Below are positions 15,531-24,709 of a stretch of 64,000 bases of DNA, one piece after another. Numbering within the stretch: position 1 is the stretch's first letter; each line of letters opens with the position of its first letter. A model generated the notes under the pieces. The model saw only the letters and a program-made list of their open reading frames with translations. It ran no database searches and was not told the origin of the DNA. The DNA is from DASQFI01 sp035633215 (lineage in GTDB: Bacteria; Acidobacteriota; Vicinamibacteria; Vicinamibacterales; SCN-69-37). The stretch covers positions 239,775-303,774 of the forward strand of contig DASQFI010000059.1 in the NCBI GenBank assembly GCA_035633215.1, in the 5' to 3' direction. The position numbers and the translations under genes were made by a program.

Positions 15531-18188
15531 TCAGCGGCTTCCGGCGCGCTCGACCTTCCACACGTTCGACTCGATCTGCTGAGCGCCGTAATAGATCGTC
15601 CGGCCGTCGGGGGCGATCGCGACGGCCTCGCGGGCCGCCGGAAGCGGCAGCGTGACGGGAATCACGCGCCGGCTGCCCTGCGAGATCTCCACGACCACCA
15701 GCTCGCTGTCGGCAGTGAAGTACAGGAGGCGACGACTGTCAGGAAGAAACGGCGCCACCCAGAGCCCGCGATCGCTCGTCACCTTGCGCGCGCGCCCGGC
15801 CGCGATGTCGTAGACCGCGACGCCGGCCGGCTCGCCCGACGCGCCCATCCAACGGCCGGACAGCCACTTGCCATCGGGCGACCAGAGCGTTGGGCTCAGG
15901 TATCCGGTGGCAGTCGCCGAGTTCGGGAGGGGTTGGATCCGCTCGGGGGTGGCGGGGAACGGCGCGGTCACGAAGTAGGATTCCGTGTTCCAGTCGGACG
16001 CAGCCGAGAGTCGGCCGTCCAGCGGCGACATCGCTCCATAGAGCAGTCCCGGTCGTCTCTCGGCGAGCATCGTCAAGCCGCTCCCGTCCGGCCGGATCGA
16101 CCAGATCGCGTACGACCCACTTCGATTCGAATAGAAGACCAGCGCGGTGCCATCCGGCGTCCAGCGCGGCCCGCGATCGCGCGCCGCGTCGTCGGTCAGA
16201 CGACGCAGGTCGCCTCCGTCGCGGCGCATCACGAAGAGGTCCTCCTGCCGCTCGCCAAGGTTGCTGAGGGCCACCCATTCACCGTCCGGCGAGACACTCG
16301 CCGGCAGCAGGATGCCGGTCCGCGTCGTGAGCAGCCGCGGCACGCCGGCTCGCTCGGCGGCGGGGTCGAAGGGAATCGCGGCGGGGTTGACCGAATCCAG
16401 TTGCGATCGAAACAGCAGGACGCGTCCGTCGCTCGAGAAGCTCGGCAGATCCATCGTGGCTTCGACGCCCGCGCTCACCGGCTCCGGCTGCCCCGTCGGC
16501 CGACCGGTCGCCTCGTCCATCGCGATCCGCCACAGCCCCATGAACCCGCCGCGATCGCTCGCAAAGTAGAGCCACCGGCCGTCCGGCGACCACTCGGGTC
16601 CCCAGTCGAGTGCCGCATCTTTGGTCACGGCCACTCGATCGCGGCCGTCAGCCGCGACAGTCGCGAGATCGCGCTGGCCGCCTACCACCGCCCAGAACGC
16701 GATCCGCTTGCCGGACGGCGACCACTTCGGCTGCACGGCGTCCTCGTCGTGGATCTTTCGGGGCGCGCCGCCGGTCAGATCCACGACCCAGAGCTGGCTG
16801 ATATTCGCGCGGCTGTACGGCAGGTCGACGGTCTCGGTCGCAAAAGCAATCTGCTTCCCGTCGGGCGACCAGGCCGGATTGCCGCCGAACACGGTCAGCC
16901 GGCGCTCGGATTCCCCCGTGGCACCCGTGATGAAGATGCCGCCGTCAGCATCCATTTCGCTGAAGGCGATCTGTCTGCCGTCCGGTGAAAACTTCGGCCA
17001 GGCTTCCTGGCGCGCCGGATCACCCGCAACAAGGAGAGGGTTCCGCCCTCCGACACGCTGCACGTAGACGTCCCACGAGCCGCGGGCACGGCTCACGTAG
17101 GCGAACGAGCTGCCGTCCGGCGAGATCGTCGGCGCGTGCTCCTGCCCCCCGGCGTCGGTCAATTGCGTGAAGTGATCCCAGCGCGCGTCCACCGGCTGGG
17201 GCCGGCGGCCGATTGCCCAGCCGGCCGCTCCGGCCATGGCCGCGAGCACCAGCGCCGCGAGAAGTGCCGGAACCAGCCGTGAACGTCCGGCGCCGGCCGC
17301 CGGCACGGTCGTCGTCGGCACCGCCCCGGACGAGGCCACGCCGGAACCGGACAACGACGTCAGCGCGAAGACGACGTCGCTCGCGGTCTGGAAGCGGGCC
17401 TGCGGGTCTTTCTCGAGCGCGTGCTGCACGATGCGATCGATGGCCGGAGGAAGATCGGCGCGCGACCCCACCAGCTCCGGCGGGTGCTCGCGCAGGACCG
17501 CGGTCATCGTCTCGGCCGCGGTCTCGCGCTGGAAGGCCCGGCGCCCCGAGAGCATCTCGAACAGGACGGCGCCCAGCGCAAAGAGATCGGCGCGCGCGTC
17601 CGCGGCCTCACCACGCACCTGCTCCGGCGACATGTAGCCCACGGTGCCGAGCACGGTGCCTGGATCCGTTTCCGCAATGGTCTCAGCGGCGCCTGCGTCG
17701 CTTGCTGCGGTGAGCGATCGAGCCAGGCCGAAGTCGAGGATCTTCACCTGGCCGTCGCGGAGTACGAAGATGTTCTCCGGCTTGAGATCGCGATGGATCA
17801 GGTTCTTCTGATGCGCCGCCGCGAGCCCGCGCGCGATCTGAATCGCGACGTCGATTGTCTTGCGCAGCGGCATCTGCCCCGATTGCAGAAGATCGCGGAG
17901 CGTCTGGCCCTCGAGCAGCTCCATGACGACGAACAGCCGGCCCTCGTGCGCGCCGAACTCGTGGACGGCAAGGATGTTCGGATGCGACAGCGCCGCGACG
18001 GCTCGCGCCTCGCGCTCGAAGCGCGCCCGCCGCTCGGGATCCCCGGAGACTGATGCGGGCAGGATCTTGATCGCGACGTCGCGATGGAGCCTGGCGTCCC
18101 GCGCGCGATAGACCTCGCCCATCCCACCTTTGCCGAGAAGGGCGACGATTTCGTACGAACCGAGGCGGGTGGCCGGTTCCAGCGACAT
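15531..18188 (-). CDS. Ser/Thr protein kinase with TM helix and TolB-like beta-propeller
   Basis: 885 residues from the ATG at 18186-18188 (MSLEPATRLGSYEIVALLGK), chosen because kinases of this type start just before the glycine loop. The kinase domain occupies 1-~275: loop GKGGMGEVY, K41 (AIKILP), HRDLKPEN (132-139), DFGLA (152-156), GTVGYMSPEQ. A Pro/Ala linker and one membrane helix (VPALLAALVLAAMAGAAGWA, ~330-350) follow. The outer part is a WD40/TolB-type propeller with repeated SPDG units (ISPDGSSFAYV, FSPDGRQIAFS, WSPDGRWLYFAS). This is the common Hanks-type receptor kinase of Acidobacteriota. Head-to-head with the next kinase gene (111 bases apart). Its first ~100 bases occur again at 20687. 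Confidence 0.95.
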   Translation of the reverse strand: MSLEPATRLGSYEIVALLGKGGMGEVYRARDARLHRDVAIKILPASVSGDPERRARFEREARAVAALSHPNILAVHEFGAHEGRLFVVMELLEGQTLRDLLQSGQMPLRKTIDVAIQIARGLAAAHQKNLIHRDLKPENIFVLRDGQVKILDFGLARSLTAASDAGAAETIAETDPGTVLGTVGYMSPEQVRGEAADARADLFALGAVLFEMLSGRRAFQRETAAETMTAVLREHPPELVGSRADLPPAIDRIVQHALEKDPQARFQTASDVVFALTSLSGSGVASSGAVPTTTVPAAGAGRSRLVPALLAALVLAAMAGAAGWAIGRRPQPVDARWDHFTQLTDAGGQEHAPTISPDGSSFAYVSRARGSWDVYVQRVGGRNPLLVAGDPARQEAWPKFSPDGRQIAFSEMDADGGIFITGATGESERRLTVFGGNPAWSPDGKQIAFATETVDLPYSRANISQLWVVDLTGGAPRKIHDEDAVQPKWSPSGKRIAFWAVVGGQRDLATVAADGRDRVAVTKDAALDWGPEWSPDGRWLYFASDRGGFMGLWRIAMDEATGRPTGQPEPVSAGVEATMDLPSFSSDGRVLLFRSQLDSVNPAAIPFDPAAERAGVPRLLTTRTGILLPASVSPDGEWVALSNLGERQEDLFVMRRDGGDLRRLTDDAARDRGPRWTPDGTALVFYSNRSGSYAIWSIRPDGSGLTMLAERRPGLLYGAMSPLDGRLSAASDWNTESYFVTAPFPATPERIQPLPNSATATGYLSPTLWSPDGKWLSGRWMGASGEPAGVAVYDIAAGRARKVTSDRGLWVAPFLPDSRRLLYFTADSELVVVEISQGSRRVIPVTLPLPAAREAVAIAPDGRTIYYGAQQIESNVWKVERAGSR

Positions 18189-18199
18189 GCGGGCGTCAA
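18094..18199. repeat. Direct repeat, left copy (kinase 5' end)
   Basis: This ~106-bp stretch is the 5' end of the kinase gene ending at 18188. It is repeated in the same orientation at 20687-20792 with roughly nine of ten bases identical by eye. The pair brackets the second kinase gene (18300-20681). Confidence 0.85.
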
Positions 18200-18299
18200 T
18201 TGTATTGCCGCCGGCCGCCTTCGCGCCGAAGGCGTTTCGCCGTAACGAGCAAGCGCCAAGGGACGCGGCGATTCCAATCACAGTACACTTGCGCGGCTC

Positions 18300-20681
18300 A
18301 TGCCTCTTTCACCGGGACTCCGCGTCGGAGCGTGCGAGATCGTCGGCTCCCTTGGGGCCGGTGGCATGGGCGAGGTGTACAGAGCGCGGGACACCAGGCT
18401 CGACCGGGATGTTGCAATCAAAGTGTTGCCTACGGCATTGGCGCGCGATCCGGATCGCCTGCTGCGGTTCGAGCGTGAAGCCAAAGTGCTGGCGTCGCTC
18501 AACCATCCCAACATCGCGCAGATCTACGGCATCGAAGAGTCAAGCGACGGCCGCGCGCTTGTCATGGAGCTGGTGCCCGGCGGCCCCATCTGCGGACCGC
18601 TTCCGACCGAAACGGCGATTCGCTACGCGATGCAAATCGCATCCGCCCTGGAAGCCGCCCACGAAAAAGGGGTCGTCCATCGTGACTTGAAGCCGGCCAA
18701 TATCTTCGTGACTCCAGTTGGTGTCATCAAGGTCTTGGACTTCGGCTTGGCGGCGGTGAACAAGTCCAACTCGGGAGTCACCAGCGGCGCCAACGGCGAA
18801 ACGGGAACTGCCTTCACGCCTCTGACGCAAGCAGGCGTGATCATCGGCACGCCCACCTACATGAGTCCCGAACAGGCCCGAGGGAAACCGACCGACCAGC
18901 GAACCGACATCTGGGCGTTCGGCGCGGTACTGTACGAGCTGTTCACCGGCCAAAGGTTGTTCGCCGGAGAGACCAATTCAGACGTGATTGCCGCCGTGCT
19001 GACGCGCGAGCTGAACCTGGCCGGATTGCCGTCCCACGTGCCGCATGGCGTGCGCGCAGTCTTGAAGCAATGTTTAGAGCGCGATCTGGAGCGCCGATCG
19101 AGCGATATCGGCGAAGTGATCCGCCAACTGGAGCGAACGCTTCAGGGTCCCGGGGAAACCGTGGCCGCCGAGTCGCCGTCACACGGACCGCGCAGATCCA
19201 AGCTCATGTGGATCGGAGGCGGAATCGCATTGGTCGCGCTGGTCGCCTTGACCGCCGCCTACTGGCGACAGTGGACCGGCGATGCCACAGCCACGCCGGG
19301 ATCAGCGTCGCTGGCGCACGCGGTCGCCGTGTTGCCGTTCGTCAACCAGAGCGGCAACCCCGACGACGAGTATTTCTCCGACGGCATGACCGACGAATTG
19401 GCCAGTGCTCTCGTGAAGGTCCCCGGCTTGCGCGTCGCCGCGCGCAGCTCCGCTTTCACCTTCAAGGGCAAGTCCGTTGACGCGCGTGAAGTGGGGGCAA
19501 AGCTGAATGTGACGTCGGTGCTCGAAGGAACCGTACGCCGGGCTGGATCCAAGTTGCGCGTGACCGCGCAACTGGTAGGTGTCGTGGACGGACTTGCGCT
19601 CTGGTCGGAACGCTACGAGCGTGATGCCAAGGACGTCTTCCAGGTTCAGGACGACATCGCCGCGGCCATCGTTTCCGCGCTCCGGCTCACACTCGGGCAG
19701 AAGGCGTCGATTGGAACCCAGGGCCGCCGCCCGCTGAATGCGGAAGCGCACGACCTGCAGCTGCGCGGGCGCTTTCTGATGCTGAAGCAAACCGAAGATG
19801 GCTTGCGCAAGAGCCTGGATTATTACAACCAAGCGCTCGCCAAGGATCCCGACTACGTCCCCGCCTACACCGGCATTTCGTATGCGTGGACGTGGCTCGC
19901 CGACCAGTACGAGGCGCCGCGTCAAGCCTATCCCAAGGCAAAAACCGCCGCCCTCAAGGCGCTCGAGCTCGATCCGTCGGATAGCGAAGCCCACACGATG
20001 TTGGCCCAGGTTAAGTGGTTTTACGAATGGGATGCTCAGGGCTCCGAAGCGGAGTTTCGCAGGGCACTCGAGTTAACTCCGGACTCGGTGGACGCCCACT
20101 ACCTCTATGCGTATAGTCTCTGCGGCCGGAAACGGTACGAAGAAGGCCTGGCGTTGACCGCGCGCGCCATGACCCTGGACCCCCTCTCGGTCATGCCCAC
20201 CTGGACGCGGGAATTGTGCCTCTCCAGGGCCCGGCGTCACGACGAGGTCCTTGCGCAGCACAAGGTGAGCGCGGAACTCGATCCGAATTTCTTCTACGAC
20301 GACGCGTTCGCGGGCGTCGCATATCGCGAGAAGAAAATGTGGAACGAGGCGGTGAAGGAATACCAACGCTACCAAGAGGTCACCGGTCTGCCCTCGTCTG
20401 GACTTGCCGTGACGTATGCGCGGATGGGACGCACTGCCGATGCCCGGAAAATCCTCGAACAACTCCTGGCCAAGGCCGATCGGACGTACGTTTCCCCGGA
20501 CCAAGTGGCGATCGTCTACGCCGGCTTGGGCGATATGGACCGGGCCTTTGAATGGCTGGAGCGAGCCCATGAGGCGCGCTCGGCATGGTTCGGAACCGCC
20601 CTGCACTCCTCCGCGTACGATACGCTCCGGCGCGATCCACGATTTGCCGTATTGATAAAGAAAACCGGGATCGAAAACTAG
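18300..20681 (+). CDS. Ser/Thr protein kinase with TM helix, TolB/FlgO-like domain and TPR repeats
   Basis: A 793-residue protein. Kinase domain at 1-~265: GAGGMGEVY, K41 (AIKVLP), HRDLKPAN (127-134), DFGLA (147-151), GTPTYMSPEQ. The membrane helix is WIGGGIALVALVALTAAYW (~303-321). The outer segment begins AVAVLPFVNQSGNPDDEYFS and includes GMTDELASALVKVPGLRVAA and VTSVLEGTVRR. This is the TolB/FlgO-like 'adenylate cyclase/CadC N-terminal' module that usually precedes TPRs. At least five TPR units follow (for example LDYYNQALAKDPDYVPAYTG, ALELDPSDSEAHTMLAQ). Probably an envelope sensor kinase scaffolding proteins through TPRs. GC content looks a little lower than in kinase 1. The gene sits exactly between direct repeats of kinase 1's 5' end, suggesting later insertion. 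Confidence 0.95.
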   Translation: MPLSPGLRVGACEIVGSLGAGGMGEVYRARDTRLDRDVAIKVLPTALARDPDRLLRFEREAKVLASLNHPNIAQIYGIEESSDGRALVMELVPGGPICGPLPTETAIRYAMQIASALEAAHEKGVVHRDLKPANIFVTPVGVIKVLDFGLAAVNKSNSGVTSGANGETGTAFTPLTQAGVIIGTPTYMSPEQARGKPTDQRTDIWAFGAVLYELFTGQRLFAGETNSDVIAAVLTRELNLAGLPSHVPHGVRAVLKQCLERDLERRSSDIGEVIRQLERTLQGPGETVAAESPSHGPRRSKLMWIGGGIALVALVALTAAYWRQWTGDATATPGSASLAHAVAVLPFVNQSGNPDDEYFSDGMTDELASALVKVPGLRVAARSSAFTFKGKSVDAREVGAKLNVTSVLEGTVRRAGSKLRVTAQLVGVVDGLALWSERYERDAKDVFQVQDDIAAAIVSALRLTLGQKASIGTQGRRPLNAEAHDLQLRGRFLMLKQTEDGLRKSLDYYNQALAKDPDYVPAYTGISYAWTWLADQYEAPRQAYPKAKTAALKALELDPSDSEAHTMLAQVKWFYEWDAQGSEAEFRRALELTPDSVDAHYLYAYSLCGRKRYEEGLALTARAMTLDPLSVMPTWTRELCLSRARRHDEVLAQHKVSAELDPNFFYDDAFAGVAYREKKMWNEAVKEYQRYQEVTGLPSSGLAVTYARMGRTADARKILEQLLAKADRTYVSPDQVAIVYAGLGDMDRAFEWLERAHEARSAWFGTALHSSAYDTLRRDPRFAVLIKKTGIEN

Positions 20682-20685
20682 AGGA

Positions 20686-20802
20686 AGCGTCCCGCGCGCG
20701 ATAGACCTCACCCATCTCACGTTTGCCAAGAAGAGCGACGATGCCGTACGAACCGAGGCGGGTGGCCGGTTCCAGCAACGTGAGGGCGTCGACCATGCTC
20801 AT
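20686..20802 (-). pseudogene. Decayed N-terminal fragment of a Ser/Thr kinase
   Basis: The minus strand from 20802 reads MSMVDALTLLEPATRLGSY, then GIVALLGKREMGEVYRARDA. This is a near copy of kinase 1's first 33 codons, but the ATP-binding loop GKGGMGE has become GKREMGE and the frame loses similarity at about 20686, five bases after the stop of kinase 2. Only the head remains, with no catalytic core. Confidence 0.85.
20687..20792. repeat. Direct repeat, right copy (kinase 5' end)
   Basis: Same orientation as, and about 90% identical by eye to, 18094-18199. It starts five bases after the stop codon of the plus-strand kinase gene. Confidence 0.85.
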
Positions 20803-20804
20803 CC

Positions 20805-21029
20805 TTATGAAACCCCACCCTTGTCCTTTTCTTGCGGAGGCTCCTCGTCGTACCCGGCACCTGGGCCGGTGCGGTCTCCGACCTCACTCTCTGTCCCTCC
20901 CTCGTGCTCCTCTGGCTTCGGGTTGATCGGGAGTCTCATGCGGCCGCTCTTGGTCGCCCGGTCACTCGCCGGTTTCTTGCGTCCCTCAACCGGGGAGTGG
21001 GAGGACCCTTTGGAAGAAGTCTTGGCCAT
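20805..21029 (-). CDS. Small hydrophilic disordered protein
   Basis: 74 residues from the ATG at 21027-21029, which has an AGGAGA ribosome-binding site five bases upstream; that site favours it over the ATG at 21056. Sequence MAKTSSKGSSHSPVEGRKKP ... NPKPEEHEGGTESEVGDRTG ... PPQEKDKGG is rich in Lys, Glu, Gly and Pro with no hydrophobic core. It is therefore probably intrinsically disordered and cytoplasmic. No family recognised. It lies between the kinase fragment and the NTF2-like gene on the same strand. Confidence 0.6.
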   Translation of the reverse strand: MAKTSSKGSSHSPVEGRKKPASDRATKSGRMRLPINPKPEEHEGGTESEVGDRTGPGAGYDEEPPQEKDKGGVS

Positions 21030-21052
21030 GTCGTCTCCTGCACGGGCGAACA

Positions 21053-21559
21053 TCATTTTATTACGGGCGCATGGTCGTAACTGATCACGCGGGTGAGCTT
21101 CCAGACGCCGTCCCTGTTTTGCCAGAGGTGGATGAACTTGCCGACGCCACCGGGTGTGTCGTCGCAGTGCTTCGCCTTCACGTCGCAGAAGCGATGCGCG
21201 CCGATCTGGAGCGCCCCGTATCCGTCGAGGGGATGGACTTCCAGGGAACGTGGGATCAGATCTCGTCGGGTTTTGCCACAGATGTTACTCCTGACGCTGT
21301 CGACGAGCGCCGGCCGTCCGCGTGTCACGCCGCCCTTGTCGTGGTAGAACTCGACGTCCTCGGCCAGGAACGACGCGAACTTTTCAAGGTTGCACGTGTT
21401 GTATGCCTCGAAGAGCTCGCTGTCCAGCGATGCCACCGTTCGAAACAGCGCGCTGTCCGGTGCACTCTGGCGGGTCTGGCTGCGAACAGGCGCAACGGGC
21501 AGCGCCAGCAGCAGTCCGAGCAACATCAGCGGCATTCGTGGAAACGGAAGCTGGTTCAT
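21053..21559 (-). CDS. Exported NTF2-like / DUF4440 protein
   Basis: About 168 residues from the ATG at 21557-21559, the start that gives a proper signal peptide (PRMPLMLLGLLLALPVAPVR). The mature part has the SnoaL/NTF2-like cone fold. An opening helix (LFRTVASLDSELFEAYNTCN) leads to FASFLAEDVEFYHDKGGVTRG, and the final strands are KFIHLWQNRDGVWKLTRVIS with YDHAP. Such proteins bind small ligands or act as weak isomerases; the ligand is unknown. It follows the ADOP gene on the same strand with about 45 bases between, so it is probably co-transcribed. Confidence 0.8.
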   Translation of the reverse strand: MNQLPFPRMPLMLLGLLLALPVAPVRSQTRQSAPDSALFRTVASLDSELFEAYNTCNLEKFASFLAEDVEFYHDKGGVTRGRPALVDSVRSNICGKTRRDLIPRSLEVHPLDGYGALQIGAHRFCDVKAKHCDDTPGGVGKFIHLWQNRDGVWKLTRVISYDHAPVIK

Positions 21560-21605
21560 GTTCAGAAGTCGACGTCCGGCAGCCACGTTTTGTTCAACGA
21601 CACTG

Positions 21606-23996
21606 TTACTCGGCCCGAAGGCTTGACGCCGGATCGATCTTCGCGGCGCGCATGGCGGGCACGAGCGCCGCGAGGCACCCGGTCGTCGCCAGCGTGATCG
21701 CGACGATGGTGAGGGTCATCGGATCGGTCGGCGCGGTGGCGAAGAGAAAGCTCTTGATTAGCCCCGTGGCCAGGAGGGCGCCGCCGACGCCGAGCACCGT
21801 TCCGATCGCGATCGGCACCGCTGAGTCGCGCACCATCGTCTTCACCACCTGACCGGGGCGCGCGCCGAAGGCCATGCGCACCCCAATCTCCGCCGTGCGA
21901 CGCGTCACCGAGTACGCGGTCATCCCAAAGACGCCAACCAGCGCCAGCGTCAGACCGAGGCCGCCGAGCAGACCGAGCAGGACCGTGCGGCGGCGCGGCG
22001 TGAGGACGCGATCCCCAAACAACTCTTCGCCCGTCCGGATCCGTTCCACCAGCACACGCGGGCCGACGGCCTGTGCGACACGGCGGAGCTCGTCCGCGAA
22101 CCCGCGCGGCGCGCCGGACGGCCGCATGACGACCATCATCGCCGTGTTCAAGTCGTCCTCCGTGACCTGCAGCGGGAAGAAGATCTGCGGCTCTTCGCGC
22201 GTCGAGAGCGGCCCGCCGTGGCGAAGGTCCTGGATGACGCCGAGCACGGTCCACGGCGTCTTGTCGGACCCGGCCCGCGTGAATTCCCGGCCGACGGCGA
22301 ATCCTCCAAACAGCTTCTGCGCCGCGAGCTCGCTAATCACCGCGCCGCCGAAGCCCGAGGCATAGTCCGTGTCCGTGGGGAACCGGCCCGCCTTGAGCGT
22401 GGCGCCAATCGTCTCAAAGTAGCCGGGCGTCACGTCGAACACTGTCGTGTCCCCGGCCTTGGACCCCACGTAGATAGACGTGAACGTCGTGCCGCTTCCC
22501 AGCGAGAAGTGGTCCACGATGCCGGCGGATTTCATCCCCGGGATGGTGCGAATCTGCCGCACCAGTGATGTGTAGTACTCCTGATGCACCGCGGGATTCC
22601 GGTCCAGCGGCAATACTTCCATGACAACGAGGCCATTGCGCGTGAAACCGAGACTCACGGCCGAGATGCGCAGGAAACTGCGAATCATCAGCCCCGCGCC
22701 GCTCACCAGGATGACGGCCAGCGCCACTTCCGCGGCGATGAGCAACTGGCCGCCGCGCCGCGAGAGCGCCGACCCACGTTGGCGGCCGCTCCGCGCCAGC
22801 ACGGACCCCAGCCGCACACGCGACAGCCGAATCGCCGGCGCCAATCCGAACAGCAGCGCGGTCGGCACGAGGAGCACAACCGTCGCGCCAAGTACCGTCA
22901 GATTGAGCCTGACGGGAGAGTTCGACGGCATCGACAGCGGGATGTTGGCGACGATGGCATCGAGGGAGATCCAGGCGAGGAGGATGCCGAGCGCACCGCC
23001 AACGAGCGCAAGGACCACGCTCTCAGTGAGCAGTTGCCGAATCAATCGGCCACGTCCGGCGCCCATGGATGCGCGCACGGCGAGCTCGGCCTGTCGCGCG
23101 GCGCCGCGCGCCAGCAGCAGGCCCGCCACATTGACGCACGCCATCAGCAGAATCAGCGCGACCACTCCGGAGAGGACGTTGATCGTCGTGCGGGCCTGCG
23201 TGAGGGCGGCGTCGAGCCTTGAACGGATCGCGACGCGTGGCTGACTGGTTTGCTTTCCATCCGGCAACGTGCGGACCTGCATCCGGGCCGAGAGCCGCTC
23301 GCGTGCCTGCTCTATCGTCACGTCGGGACGCAGGCGGGCGTACACCGACAGGCGACCCGTGCCCCGCCGTGAATAGTTGGCCAGTGGAATGCGCAGCGGC
23401 GTGGCGACGGGCGTGCTGGCGTTGAACCATGACGGCAGCACGCCGATGGTCGTGGCCACCTCGGTGTCGAAACGGACAGTCTGACCAACGACGTCTTCGC
23501 GTCCGGCATAGCGGCTTTTCCAGTAGCCGTACCCCAGCAAGGCGACGAGCGGCGCGCCGGGATCGGTGTCGTCGCGAGAGAAGTTACGCCCGATGAACGG
23601 CGTGACGCCGTGCATCGGCAGGTAGTCTTCGGTGAAATGCGACACCTCGATCCGTTCCGGCTCCGCGCCCTCGACAATGCGCCCACGGAAGGCGCTGCCG
23701 GTTCCCGCGACCATCACGAAGAGGTCGTCGGCTTTCTGCCAGGTGCGCATGTCCTCCATCGATGGCGACGGCCTGGAGGCCCGGCCGTCGGGCATGGTTT
23801 CTTCAGGGCTGACGGTGACCAGCTGTTCGGGATCGGGATACGGCAACGGCCGCAGCATCGTCGCGTCGATGACCGAGAAGATCGCAGTCGACACGCCAAT
23901 GCCCAGGGCCAGCGTCACGACCGCGACAATCGACGAGCCGCGCTGACGGAGCAATTGACGGAAGGCGTAGCGGACGTCCAGGAGTAATGCGTCCAT
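21606..23996 (-). CDS. ADOP-family FtsX/MacB-like permease
   Basis: A complete 796-residue permease. N-terminal signature TLALGIGVSTAIFSVIDATM; periplasmic domain with VALLGYGYWKSRYAGREDVV; first FtsX block CVNVAGLLLARGAARQAELA; second domain with AVISELAAQKLFGGFAVG; second FtsX block MTAYSVTRRTAEIGVRMAFG. It ends VPAMRAAKIDPASSLRAE. Its start lies inside the 3' end of a carboxypeptidase-regulatory-like gene, which is cut short there, so this permease looks inserted. Confidence 0.93.
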   Translation of the reverse strand: MDALLLDVRYAFRQLLRQRGSSIVAVVTLALGIGVSTAIFSVIDATMLRPLPYPDPEQLVTVSPEETMPDGRASRPSPSMEDMRTWQKADDLFVMVAGTGSAFRGRIVEGAEPERIEVSHFTEDYLPMHGVTPFIGRNFSRDDTDPGAPLVALLGYGYWKSRYAGREDVVGQTVRFDTEVATTIGVLPSWFNASTPVATPLRIPLANYSRRGTGRLSVYARLRPDVTIEQARERLSARMQVRTLPDGKQTSQPRVAIRSRLDAALTQARTTINVLSGVVALILLMACVNVAGLLLARGAARQAELAVRASMGAGRGRLIRQLLTESVVLALVGGALGILLAWISLDAIVANIPLSMPSNSPVRLNLTVLGATVVLLVPTALLFGLAPAIRLSRVRLGSVLARSGRQRGSALSRRGGQLLIAAEVALAVILVSGAGLMIRSFLRISAVSLGFTRNGLVVMEVLPLDRNPAVHQEYYTSLVRQIRTIPGMKSAGIVDHFSLGSGTTFTSIYVGSKAGDTTVFDVTPGYFETIGATLKAGRFPTDTDYASGFGGAVISELAAQKLFGGFAVGREFTRAGSDKTPWTVLGVIQDLRHGGPLSTREEPQIFFPLQVTEDDLNTAMMVVMRPSGAPRGFADELRRVAQAVGPRVLVERIRTGEELFGDRVLTPRRRTVLLGLLGGLGLTLALVGVFGMTAYSVTRRTAEIGVRMAFGARPGQVVKTMVRDSAVPIAIGTVLGVGGALLATGLIKSFLFATAPTDPMTLTIVAITLATTGCLAALVPAMRAAKIDPASSLRAE

Positions 23997-24622
23997 GGTC
24001 GAGTCTCCGATCGGCAGACCTGTCGCAAGGCATCGAGCGGGTCTTGTGCGGCGTCGACGTAGTACTCGCCCGCCGGCAACGTGTGTACGCGAAATCGGCC
24101 ACGGTCATCCGTTCTCGTCTGGCGCACGGGCATCGGCCGGCGTCCGTTCGCGTCATACGCGAACCTCACGGCCGACACGATGACGTTGACTGCCGGCGAA
24201 CCGGTGTCCAGCAGGATTTGGCCTTCGAGCGCGGCGCCGCGCACCATCCAGAGATCGTGCTGCGCAGTCTCGGCCGCCTTTGTCTCCACGGGCGCCGGCC
24301 GCTCGAACGTTCGGCGTGGATCGCGCACGAGCCGCACGAAGCCCGCCTTCTCTGCGCGCACGTAGTAGCTGCCGGCCGGCAGGTTCTCGAAGCGATAGCG
24401 GCCCTCGGTGTCGGTGTCTGTCGTCCGCGCCTTCGACAGCGCATCGGATTCGAGTGTGAGTCGCGCACGGCGCACCGGCTGAGGCGAACCGCTGACCTCG
24501 ATCAACACGCGCCCGGCGATCGCGGCTGTCCCAACCGGCGCGGAAGGAATAGCGCTGTCGCGCTGAACCTGGGGAATCCATCCGAGGCACGCGGCCAGAA
24601 ACACAGGAACCATGCGCCGCAT
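23915..24622 (-). CDS. Carboxypeptidase-regulatory-like domain protein, C-terminally truncated
   Basis: A 235-codon frame. Signal peptide MRRMVPVFLAACLGWIPQVQ. Two Cna-B/carboxypeptidase-regulatory-like beta-sandwich repeats follow: GRVLIEVSGSPQPVRRARLT ... GRYRFENLPAGSYYVRAEKA, and ALEGQILLDTGSPAVNVIVS ... GRFRVHTLPAGEYYVDAAQD. After DPLDALRQ (about position 24030) similarity to the family stops and the frame runs as nonsense into the start of the ADOP gene at 23996. Acidobacterial relatives are usually much longer, so this is a remnant of a bigger exported protein. Confidence 0.7.
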   Translation of the reverse strand: MRRMVPVFLAACLGWIPQVQRDSAIPSAPVGTAAIAGRVLIEVSGSPQPVRRARLTLESDALSKARTTDTDTEGRYRFENLPAGSYYVRAEKAGFVRLVRDPRRTFERPAPVETKAAETAQHDLWMVRGAALEGQILLDTGSPAVNVIVSAVRFAYDANGRRPMPVRQTRTDDRGRFRVHTLPAGEYYVDAAQDPLDALRQVCRSETRPWTHYSWTSATPSVNCSVSAARRLSRS

Positions 24623-24709
24623 GGCTGAGAGGCTACCTGAAGCAGGGCGCTCTTTCCAGACACATGAAAGCGCTTACGGCGCTCGCGCGCCGGCCGGGCG
24701 TGCGAGACG

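Noticed and set aside
18189..18281. Earlier start of the first kinase gene
   Set aside because: The additional 31 residues are not typical of the family, and MSLEPATRLGSYEIV is the usual beginning; part of the upstream sequence belongs to the shared promoter region with kinase 2.
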